Part shown: piece after piece, positions 26,101 to 38,100 of the stretch
How positions within the stretch are numbered: the first letter of the stretch is position 1
How the letters are laid out: every line of letters begins with the position of its first letter
Source: Culex pipiens pallens
Lineage: Eukaryota; Arthropoda; Insecta; Diptera; Culicidae
Assembly: GCF_016801865.2 (NCBI RefSeq)
Contig: NC_068937.1
Location: 806,001 to 870,000, forward strand
Reading direction: 5' to 3'
DNA: 64,000 nucleotides
The notes under the pieces: generated by a model
The model's input: only the letters and a program-made list of their open reading frames with translations
Databases searched by the model: none
Told to the model about the DNA's origin: nothing
Position numbers and translations under genes: made by a program

Positions 26101-29100
26101 ATAGAACGAAGGGCTAAAAATAACCATTTTGAAATAATTGCATTTGGAGTTTGCCAATCAACTAACCTAATCCCGCCTAACTGGAAAAAACCTGTCAACG
26201 TCAATAGACAAAAGGTAAACACAATCCTCTACATGACATGTTTTGTATGAGTAATCCGTTCGTTTATCCGGAGAAAGTATCCACTTTTTTCTGTTGACAT
26301 TCCCCCTCCTTTTCCCCATAACAAACACCTAAATAATGTAGCAACACTACTTGTTCCAAACAACAAACAAACCGTGCTTCTTCGTTAGCCACTTTCCACT
26401 CACACCCAAGTCTGTCTTCCGACCGGAAATTAATTGCTTTCCTTCAGCAAAAGGGCGATAAAGAACAAGGTCAGGCGGGGGCAGGGCGGGGTCACCCAGG
26501 ATCACACACATGTCAAGTGCAAGAATTTATTGACAATCCAATTACACGAGCCACTTGTTGCGCACGCAAAACGAAACAGCAGGCCATGCACTTTTCGTGC
26601 ATGGTTGCCAAAAGTGTCATTTTGGAAAAGTAAACACGGAAAGAAGTCTCCAAATTTGCCAATTTTGACATTTTTGTCAATTTTGTCAATTTTGACAATT
26701 TTGTCAATTTTGTCAATTTTGTCAATTTTGTCAATTTTGTCAATTTTGTCAAATTTGTCAATTTTGTCAATTTTGTCAATTTTGTCAATTTTGTCAATTT
26801 TGTCAATTTTGTAAATTTTGTCAATTTTGTAAATTTTGTAAATTTTAAAAATTTTGACAGTTTTGACAGTTTTGACAATTTTGAAAATTTTGACAATTTT
26901 GACAATTTTGAAAATTTTGACAATTTTGACAATTTTGTAAATTTTGTAAATTTTGTCAATTTTGTCAATTTTGTCAATTTTGTCAATTTTGTCAATTTTA
27001 AAAATTTTGACAGTTTTGTCAATTTTGTCAATTTTAAAAATTTTGACAATTTTGACAATTTTGACAATTTTGACAATTTTGACAATTTTGACAATTTTGA
27101 CAATTTTGACAATTTTGACAATTTTGACAATTTTGACAATTTTGAAAATTTTGAAAATTTTGAAAATTTTGACAATGTTGACAATTTTTACAATTTTTAC
27201 AATTTTTACAATTTTGACAATTTTGACCATTTTGACAATTTTGACAATTTTGACAATTTTGACAATTTTGTCAATTTTGACAATTTTGACAATTTTGACA
27301 ATTTTGACAATTTTGACAATTTTGACAATTTTGACAATTTTGACAATTTTGACAATTTTGACAATTTTGGCAATTTGTCAATTTTGTTAATTTTGTCAAT
27401 TTTGTCATTTTTTTTTTTTTTCAATTTTGTCAATTTTGTCTATTTTCTCAATTTTGTAAATTTTGTCAATTTTGTCAATTTTGTCAATTTTGACAATTTT
27501 GTCAATTTTGTCAATTTTGACAATTTTGACAATTTTGACAATTTTGTCAATTTTGACAATTTTGACAATTTTGACACTTTTGTCAATTTTGACAATTTTG
27601 TCTATTTTGACCATTTTGACAATTTTGAAAAAAAAGTTATTTGCACAAAATAAGGCAACAAAGCAAAACTGCTACAAAATGTCACCTTCACTCAATGTTC
27701 CGCAAGTGTGATCCGGTTTCGTATTGATCAAAACCCGGAATGTCCTTAGCAAAGAAAACCCCGAGAATGAACTGTCGACCACCGAAAGATGGATGTCAGT
27801 AATTAGTCCTAATTGTATTGAGAGATTGAAGCGGAGTGGGGACGCCGACGACAGAAAAGACCTGCCTTCTTTCGTGAGCTGGCACCACTGACTCTGACAG
27901 ACGACTTGACTTGATTCTGGTAGACAACCGAGTCAGCTCTAATCGCATCAGGACGTTCTTTCCGCCATTTTCAGCCTCCCGGCCTGGAACAAGCCAATGA
28001 TGGGCGATAATGAGGAGGGAAAAGGTTCACTGCCGACGACGACGAGGAGCGAGGAAAACGCAAATGAGATAATGAGATGAGCTATGATTTTACATCATTT
28101 TCTCATTGAAGTAGGCGGTGCGCGGCTTGGCTTCTTGACGTCTCGACACGTGGTGGAAGCGGCTGACGCAAGCGAAACCAAGGAGGCTGTGACTTTTGAT
28201 CATTATCTTGTTAGCACGTGTACTTTCTGGAGGGTGGGCTTTTGGAAAAACGGCCTACTGAGATGGATGAAAGAAAAATACGGAGTTCAAACAAAATTCC
28301 GGAACAATGCCACGATTGAAACATCAGTCAGACAATACCGCGCTCACAATGGCACGACGATTAAGTAAATCCCAGACTCGTTCTGCTCAATTTTCACCTG
28401 AGCCAGCACCAGATAATCAACGTCACCTGCAGCGCCGGCTTCATTATCTGCCGGCTGGCAGCACTGTTAAATCCGACCAAAACCCGGCATTGCCGCGGTG
28501 CCCTCTAATCATCCCCAATCAGCGCACATATTCATCGTGTCGCCCGTCTCCCTGCCCTGTGCCAGTTCCGGAGTTCCACCCACCGGAAAGGGCCCGGGCG
28601 CAGTCATCCGCAACTCTCGCGGGGGAAAACCTCTGCCCCACAATATTGAGTAAATAAATACTGTCGTGTTGCTCCCCCCAACCCCCTCCTCTGGAAAATG
28701 CTCCGCATCGCCAACTTGGATCTGCTGTGAAAAGGCTAATTAGTATTCCAGTGTCGCGTTTAACAGTCGCAAAATTGGCGCGCTTATTTTTTGCCGTGCA
28801 GATTTTGACAGTTGATTGACTGTCACTTTGGTGAAACTCGCGTCAGGAGTTGGTAACTTCAAGCGACCGTAACACAAAACTTTGTCACGCAAATTTCCCT
28901 CCGTGCACCACGTGTTTATTGGATTTTAAGCTTTTCGTCTGACCTGGACCTCAACAACACTCTTCAAATCTGGCACCAACTGCACCGCCGCACCATTTTC
29001 CGATCGCAGCTGGCGGTGCCGACGACGACGACGGAAAAACCAAAATGAATGGCGGCAATAAATTTGTTTTGTCAGACCGAGCCAAGCGAAAATGCGGGTG

Positions 29101-32100
29101 TGTGTCGTGGGTGAGTTTTGGGGTGGGTTTTTTTTACCGTGTATGCGGGTGCGGGTGGGTTTAATTAAATCAACCAAGTATTGTTATTTATTTGCCGTGT
29201 CGATGTCGGTGGTTGGTCTCGGGGATGAAAAACTTCGATGTTGATTCTGGGGACGGATATTTTATGTTTTTTTCTTTCATAACAGCGGGGACTTCAAGCA
29301 TCCCCGAGAAGCGGCCAGGCCTACTGCGTCACATTAACCGCAGAGTGGATTCTGTGAACGGATCACATTTCACAGAATCTACAGGGAAGGGAGGATGCGT
29401 GGACATACCGCCATCTCGTCTCTGGTCAAAACTTCCTCATTTCTTGATTGCTAAATGACACAGAGTAACCACTTCCAAATTTTCTTTGTTCAGTTGTCCC
29501 TACCGGGCTTCCCGCTATTCACAAGCCAAAAACCCTCGCGATGCATCGAGAGCTTCCTGAATAAGTAATAGTTTGCACTTCAGAGACAATATATCCACTG
29601 CAGTTGCAGGTCCACCAGCAAATGTAACGAGACAGAGTCAACTTTGCACGGTGCATGTAAATCATCATCATTTCCGCAGTTGAACACCGACAAAAATACG
29701 CGAAGGACGAACCTCACACGTGAGAGCACACACGACGTCACATAAGAAATTCATACCCCCGGTGAGAGCCAGCAAACTTTGAATCATATTTCAATCGAAT
29801 TACACATTCACGAGTGGGCGCATACACATATAGAAAAGCGCTTCTCATTCAAACGATTCTCGCCGTACATGTAACGGATCATCTAGCCATTCATCCGTCG
29901 GAATGCCGACGCGCCGTTCCGAAGGAGCGAACAGGTTTATGAATATCAAATCACAATTCGTCTGTGAAGTGAAAACATCTTTCCCCGGCTAACGACTTTC
30001 GCCTGAATGGGTCGGGGATCGTTCAGCGGATCAGGCGCGGTGTGGCTTTTGTCGATTATTTTAAATTTAATTTTATTTCATCTAATTTACCTAATCGAAC
30101 ACAAACGCAGCTAGTCCGAAGAAAGCATCCTGGAAGAACAATTTTGTCAATTTTGTCAATTTTGATAATTTTGTCAATTTTGTCAATTTTGTCAATTTTG
30201 TCAATTTTGACAATTTTGACAATTTGGACAATTTGGACAATTTGGACAATTTGGACAATTTTGTCAATTTTGTCAATTTTGTCAATTTTGTCAATTTTGT
30301 CAATTTTGTCAATTTTGTCAATTTTGTCAATTTTGTCAATTTTGTAAATTTTGTCAATTTTGTCAATTTTGTCAATTTTGTCAACTTTGTCAATTTTGTC
30401 AATTTTTTTTAATTTTGTCAATTTTGTCAATTTTGTCAATTTTGTCAATTTTGTCAATTTTGTCAATTTTGTCAATTTTGTCAATTTTGTCAATTTTGTC
30501 AATTTTGTCAATTTTGTCAATTTTGTCAATTTTGTCAATTTTGTCAATTTTGTCAATTTTGTCAATTTTGTCAATTTTGTCAATTTTGTCAATTTTGTCA
30601 ATTTTGTCAATTTTGTCAACTTTGTCAATTTTGTCAACTTTGTCAATTTTGTCAATTTTGTCAATTTTGTCAATTTTGTCAATTTTGTCAATTTTGTCAA
30701 TTTTGTCAATTTTGTCAATTTTGTCAATTTTGTCAATTTTGACAATTTTGTCAATTTTGATAATTTTGATAATTTTGACAATTTTGACATTTTTGACATT
30801 TTTTTACAATTTTTACAATTGAGCAACTCTTTATGAAATCGGCCGATTTCGACCATTTTTATTTTTTGTATTTTTTTTATTTGACTCAAACTTTGTGGGG
30901 CGTGTACCTATTTTTTTCTCAATAGTCCTCAACAATACCTACAACTTTGCCCAAGACACCAAATTGATCAGAAAATTCATTCAAAAGTTACAGATATTCT
31001 AATATTTACGAACCGTTTTTGTATGGACAGCTGCCAAAATTGTATGGAGACTTGTATGGGTGAACCAGTGACACAAAATAGCTTCTTTGGTCATAGGGAA
31101 ACCAAAGAAGCTATTTTGTGTCACTGGTTCACCCATACAAGTCTCCATACAATTTTGGCAGCTGTCCATACAAAAACGGTACGTAAATATTAGAATATCT
31201 GTAACTTTTGAATGAATTTTCTGATCAATTTGCTGTCTTGGGCAAAGTTGTAGGTATTGTTGAGGACTATTGAGAAAAAAATAGGTACACGGAAAAAATT
31301 TGCCGATTTTTTAATTAACATTTTTTTCACAAAAACTCAATTTCCCAAAATACGATTTTTTTGATTTTCGAGATTTTTTTTATATGTTTTAGGGGACAAA
31401 AACCCGCAACTTTTGAGCCATAGAGAAACATGGTCAAAAAATCTGCCGCCGAGTTATACATTTTTGAAAAAATAGTGATTTCTGTAAAAAATCTTAATTT
31501 CATGCAGAAACAAATTTGACGTAATTTTTGAATGTAAAATTGAATTTCCAATCGAAAAGTACCTTACAGATTTTTTGATAAAAGGCTCTGTTTTCAAGAT
31601 ATAGCCAACGAAAGTTTGATTTTAGCGAAATATTTGCAGTTTTTCGATTTTTAAAAATAGTGACCATAAGTGACCATTTCCAAAATTTTTTTTTTTTTTG
31701 AGAGGTTTAGAAAATGTGTTATAAAATTGTCTAAGAGACATTGAAGATTGGACCTCTGGTTGCTGAGATACAGCGGCTTAAACAAAAAGAAACACGAAAA
31801 TTGAAGTTTTCTAAGTCTCACCCCAACAGCCCACTATTTTCTAATGTCGATATCTCAGCAACTAATGGTCCGATTTTCAATGTTAAAACATGAAACATTC
31901 GTGAAATTTTCCGATCTTTTCGAAAAAAGTATTTTGATTTTTTTTTAAATCAAGACTAACATTTTAAAAGGGCCAAACATTGAATATTACAATTTTCACA
32001 ATTTTGACAATTTTTACAATTTTTACATTTTTTACAATTATAACATTTTTAAATTTTTTACAATTTTTACAATTTTTACAATTTTTACAATTTTTACAAT

Positions 32101-35100
32101 TTTAACAATTTTTACAATTTTTACAATTTTCACAATTTTACAATTTTTACAATTTTTACAATTTTTACAATTTTTACAATTTTTACAATTTTTATAATTT
32201 TTACAATTTTTACAATTTTCCCAATTTTTACAATTTTTACAATTTTGACATTTTTTTCAATTTTTACACTTTTGAATATTTTGTCTATTTCAAAAATATT
32301 AATAATTTTGACAATGTTGTCAATTTTGTAAATTTTGTAAATTTTGTAAATTTTGTAAATTTTGTAAATTTTGTAAATTTTGTAAATTTTGTAAATTTTG
32401 TAAATTTTGTAAATTTTGTAAATTTTGTAAATTTTGTAAATTTTGTAAATTTTGTAAATTTTGTAAATTTTTGTAAATTTTGTAAATTTTGTAAATTTTG
32501 TAAATTTTGTAAATTTTGTAAATTTTGTAAATTTTGTAAATTTTGTAAATTTTGTAAATTTTGTAAATTTTGTAAATTTTGTAAATTTTGTAAATTTTGT
32601 AAATTTTGTAAATTTTGTAAATTTTGTAAATTTTGTAAATTTTGTAAATTTTGTAAATTTTGTAAATTTTGTAAATTTTGTCAACTTTGTAAATTTTGTA
32701 AATTTTGTCAATTTTGTCAATTTTGTCAATTTTGTCCATTTTATCAATTTTGTCAATTTTGTCAATTTTGTCAATTTTGTCAATTTTTTCAATTTTGTCA
32801 ATTTTGTAAATTTTTCAATTTTTTCAATTTTGTCAATTTTGTCAATTTTGTCAATTTTGTCAATTTTGTCAATTTTATCAATTTTGTCAATTTTGTCAAT
32901 TTTATCAATTTTGTCAATTTTGTCAATTTTATCAATTTTATCAATTTTATCAATTTTGTCAATTTTGTCAATTTTGTCAATTTTGTCAATTTTGTCAATT
33001 TTGTCAATTTTGTCAATTTTGTCAATTTAGTCAATTTTGTCAATTTTGTCTTTTTTTTCAATTTTGTCAATTTTGTCAATTTTGTCAATTTTGTCAATTT
33101 TGTCAATTTTGTCAATTTTGTCAATTTTGTAAATTTTGTCAATTTTGTCAATTTTGTCAATTTTGTCAATTTTGTCAATTTTGTCAATTTTGTCAATTTT
33201 GTCAATTTTGTCAATTTTGTCAATTTTGTCAATTTTGTCAATTTCGTCAATTTTGTCAATTTTGACCATTTTCACAATTTCGACCATTTCGACCATTTTG
33301 ACAATTTTGACAATTTTGAAAAATAAAATTTGACAATTTTGACAGTTTTCATAATTTTGACAATTTTCTAAGACACTCTAACCAGAAAATTGATTAATGT
33401 TTTAGCAACAAATTTCAGTTTAAGACACCGTCAATTTTTTATGCTGATTTGTACAAGCTACCACGTTCGATTTGAACACTGAAAAATTATGAGTTCGAAA
33501 TTATTTGAAAAGTATCATTAAAACATGAATTAAAATATTTTTTTTTCATAAAAAAAAGCTAAAATTAGTTGAATTGATTTTTTCCGTGTATCTAAATTTG
33601 AAAAGGGACACAACAAGCAAAGTTGCAATCAACCGCTCCGTACGCTTAACAATGACGTCGGAATCGTATAAATTTTCAAATGAGACTCTCTGTCTGATTG
33701 GCCTCCGGATTACTGTAGAATTGTTCTGCCTTGTTGGTAGCATGAACTAGGATCATCGTAATTCACACTAGTGTCCGTACGTCGTGTTGAGCTTAATATA
33801 AACGTATAATTTATGATGGAATAGTAGGTTTAGATCGGTGATCTAATTATTTAAATCATTTATCTATTTTTTAGATTGGTAATCTAGTTATTAAACGATA
33901 GTTTTTTTTTAGATCTTCGATCTACTGGAACCTATTGCAATGTATTTTCAACAACAGAGCCATATTATGACCCATCAATTCCCACCGTAATCATGCTCCA
34001 TCACGCCATCCCAGCATGCCACGTGACAAGAAAGCGCGTCGTCGCAGGAGACCAATTAATCACCCTTTCGACCAGAGTCTACTAAGACCTGCTAGTATGC
34101 AGCAGCAGCAGCTGTCACTTTCTGACTTAATTTGAAGCTCACCTAAAATTGCATGCACTTTGTCTTCCCTCCCGCTCCCTCCTCCCAGGTGAAAGTTATG
34201 CAGTGTGCATCGGGCAAATATGTACCCAAAACCCACGTCATCATCCTGCCTGCCAGAAAGGCTGTTGACTCAAGGGACTCTCGAGGGGTGGTTGGTTGAA
34301 ATGGACCCGGGCCCCTCAAAATTTGGTCGGCAAATAGTGGAAGCCAACCGGCAGATTATTAGGGTTGCCAAATTTCGAGGACTTCGAGGCAAGGGTCCTG
34401 ATTTTCGGTTCAATGAACAGAAACCACTCACTCATCGCCTATCCAGTCGTCGCCTATTCTAACCCGCTAGCATTCATGAGCGAATGATACTCGCATGCAG
34501 CCAGCGAGTGGCCCGAACTGTTCACTCAGCGAACAAATACATCGTGAAAATATTTGCCTACTCCGCCGCTCGACGACACTCACACACTAACATGCTTAGC
34601 GAAGAGCCATTCTCACAAAATGCCAGCGCGGCAGTCTTTTTGTCTTCACGCCCTCAGTTTGCCATCAATTTGATTTTTTCTTGGTGGAAGTTTCTTTGAA
34701 TGGTGTCTATAATGTTATGAAATCAAAATAAATGCACAATTTAATTGATAACATTGATTTTAGGCAACCCAAATGAATGAGTATAACGCAGCGCATCAGA
34801 GAAAAAATGTTTTCAGTTCAGAGTGATCGGTGACGTTCGGCCTGCCTGAGCCGTTCGGAGACTGAGCCGATCAGAGAGAGAAGGAGAGTAGAAGCGAGAG
34901 TGTTCGGGAGCGAAGGGTGAGAAAGTGACAAACAGTAGGAATTCATCAGGGCAGTATCGCGTCGCCTGCTATTTGTGCTCGCGAATGGAGTGGTTGATTT
35001 TGAACAATCAGGACCCTTGCTTCGAGGACTTCCAGTCTGCCGAGCTCGACAATGGTGGGTGCACACCGCAATCGCGTTTTTGTTCCGCCAAGGTTGGTGG

Positions 35101-38100
35101 TGGTGCCAACTCGGGCGTGATTATTGCTCAAATCTACCCACACCGACCGTTGGCAGTGAATGGGGCAGATCCTTTTGCGCCTGGAAGGTTTTTAATTGGA
35201 TTTGCTTAGGGGGGAGTCTCAGTAGGCGTTGGGAGAAATTAAGTCGTGAAATTTGTGGTTTTGAAACCCAGACGGATGATTTTTAAAGGCAGTCAACGAC
35301 TTTCAATATTGATAAACATTTGTAAGGTTCCACAATCCATCGCCAACTCACCACTGCCTACTAAGAGGTTAAATCCCCAGTGGGCAGCAAAGCCAAACAA
35401 AGCCATCTCACGGCACACTAATCGAAGGAAGCCATGAAGACACGGCGGGAAATTCGCTCGCGACATTTTAATTAGTTCGCGAAAAAGCAATTAAGGAGAC
35501 CCGCACACCACTGCCACACCACCTTAAACGGCAGTATCAAATTTCCAGAGTAAATAAACTTTGCCCAAAGACGGCGTTGGCTTCTTCGTGTCGTCCGGGG
35601 AGTAGCGGAAAATTTGGCGGGTTTTTCGTGGAAATCCTGGGCCACCAAACCCCACTCTAGAGTTCAATGACGTCGTTTTCAGTGAAAAACAATTAAGTTT
35701 AAGTCTTGTTAACAACAGTTGGGTAAACAACAACAAACGGCGACGACGACGACGAGGACGATTGCGGGGCCGCCTACTGTGATGAGTTCCTGGAGAAGAA
35801 GCCGGGTCGGGAAAACAACTGCTTATTGGCTCTAGAGGATGTCGGTGAAGAGTGGAGCAACTTTGCAAAGACAAGTAGGCGACGATGGCGTAATTCGATA
35901 AGAAGACAAACTCTTCGGGCCTGCTTTGTTTGATTTGTTAGATCCAAGGTGGGACACAACGGAGCTGATTAATTTAAACTTTAATTGAAAGAAGCTCGTT
36001 TAGCGTGCTTTTCATTAATTGATATTCCTTGATAATTCCTGAAACAAGTTCAAAGCAGAACTTGGCATATGTCAAAACAAAAAGTATTTCTACGAATTTC
36101 TCACCTCGAAACTCTTTGATGGAAATTTTACAAAACGATCTAAATCCGCTTATAATAATTCCCTCTTAACGTTTCACAAAAGAAACAAACTCACACCTGC
36201 CTCAAAAAGAACTTCAAACATTTCCTTCCTCACACACAACCTCAAGCTTAAAGCCCCCTCGAGTTAACCTTTAATCTTCTTTTTCCCCTCCCTTTTCAGT
36301 CGATAACGGCGTGCAGTTCGACGCAGCCCGGGCCTTCCTGAAGGAGCTGGACGTAACGAACCCGGTCTGGATTGGCCTGATGCGACCGGAAAATTCGGCC
36401 CGGTTCACCTGGACGTAAGTTCACAAAAAGGGTTAAACTACTACTGACCAACAGGTGGCGCACGGCGATTGCATAGTTGCAGGGGTTTTTGCCTTTAATA
36501 ATGCATGCTGCGAACTTTAATTTAAACGCAAATAATTTCGAAGAATTACATTTATGGAAATTTTATTCACAATGGGCTTTCCATCAAAAGTGTAATTTAA
36601 TGATTTTAATCTGTGATTCTCGCACCCGCGGTCCAGAGCTCATTACTTTTGATTAAATTCGGGGAACTTTTTTTTTTGGAAAAAAGTGCATTTCACTTTT
36701 CCGGATCAATGCCAGCCATCAGCGCGACGACACACCAGATGCTGGATTCATTTTTATCGAGGTGTTATTTTCGTGTCATTAATTTGGATTTACGTGTAAT
36801 GTGTCACAGACAAAATGATAAAAACTGTCTGAATTTCGCTGAAATTGTCAAAATTGACAAAATTGACAAAATTGACAAAATTGACAAAATTGAAAAAATT
36901 TACAAAATTGAAAAAATTGACAAAATTGACAAAATTGACAAAATTGACAAAATTGACAAAATTGACAAAATTGACAAAATTGACAAAATTGACAAAATTG
37001 ACAAAATTGACAAAATTGACAAAATTGACAAAATTGACAAAATTGACAAAATTGACAAAATTGACAAAATTGACAAAATTGTCAAAATTGTCAAAATTGT
37101 CAAAATTGTCAAAATTGTCAAAACTGTCAAAATTGTCAAAATTGTCAAAATTGTCAAAATTGTAAAAATTGTAAAAATTGTCAAAATTGTAAAAATTGTA
37201 AAAATTGTAAAAATTGTAAAAATTGTAAAAATTGTAAAAATTGTAAAAATTGTCAAAATGGTCAAAATTGTCAAAATTGTCAAAATTGTCGAAATTGTCA
37301 AAATTGTCAAAATTGTCAAAATTGTCAAAATTGTCAAAATTGTCAAAATTGTCAAAATTGTCAAAATTGTCAAAACTGTCAAAATTGTCAAAATTGTCAA
37401 AATTGTCAAAATTGTCAAAATTGTCAAAATTGACAAAATTGACAAAATTGACAAAATTGACAAAATTGACAAAATTGACAAAATTGACAAAATTGACAAA
37501 ATTGACAAAATTGACAAAATTGACAAAATTTTCAAAATTGACAAAATTTTCAAAATTGACAAAATTGACAAAATTGACAAAATTGACAAAATTGACAAAA
37601 TTGGCAAAATTGACAAAATTGACAAAATTGACAAAATTGACAAAATTGACAAAATTGACAAAATTGACAAAATTGACAAAATTGACAAAATTGACAAAAT
37701 TGACAAAATTGACAAAATTGACAAAATTGACAAAATTGACAAAATTGACAAAATTGACAAAATTGACAAAATTGACAAAATTGACAAAATTGACAAAATT
37801 GACAAAATTGACAAAATTGACAAAATTGACAAAATTGACAAAATTGACAAAATTGACAAAATTGACAAAATTGACAAAATTGACAAAATTGACAAAATTG
37901 ACAAAATTGTCAAAATTGACAAAATTGACAAAATTGACAAAATTGACAAAATTGACAAAATTGACAAAATTGATAAAATTGTCAAAATTGTCAAAATTGT
38001 CAAAATTGTCAAAATTGTCAAAATTGTCAAAATTGTCAAAATTGTCAAAATTGGGTACTAAAGCCCTTTGTCAATTTTTATGTACAACGGTTGTTGGGAC

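Noticed and set aside
34811..35209. Initiator-like TTTCAGTT followed by a 94-codon frame (34925-35209) as a nested gene
   Set aside because: No DPE at the required distance, no known domain and no splice partners.
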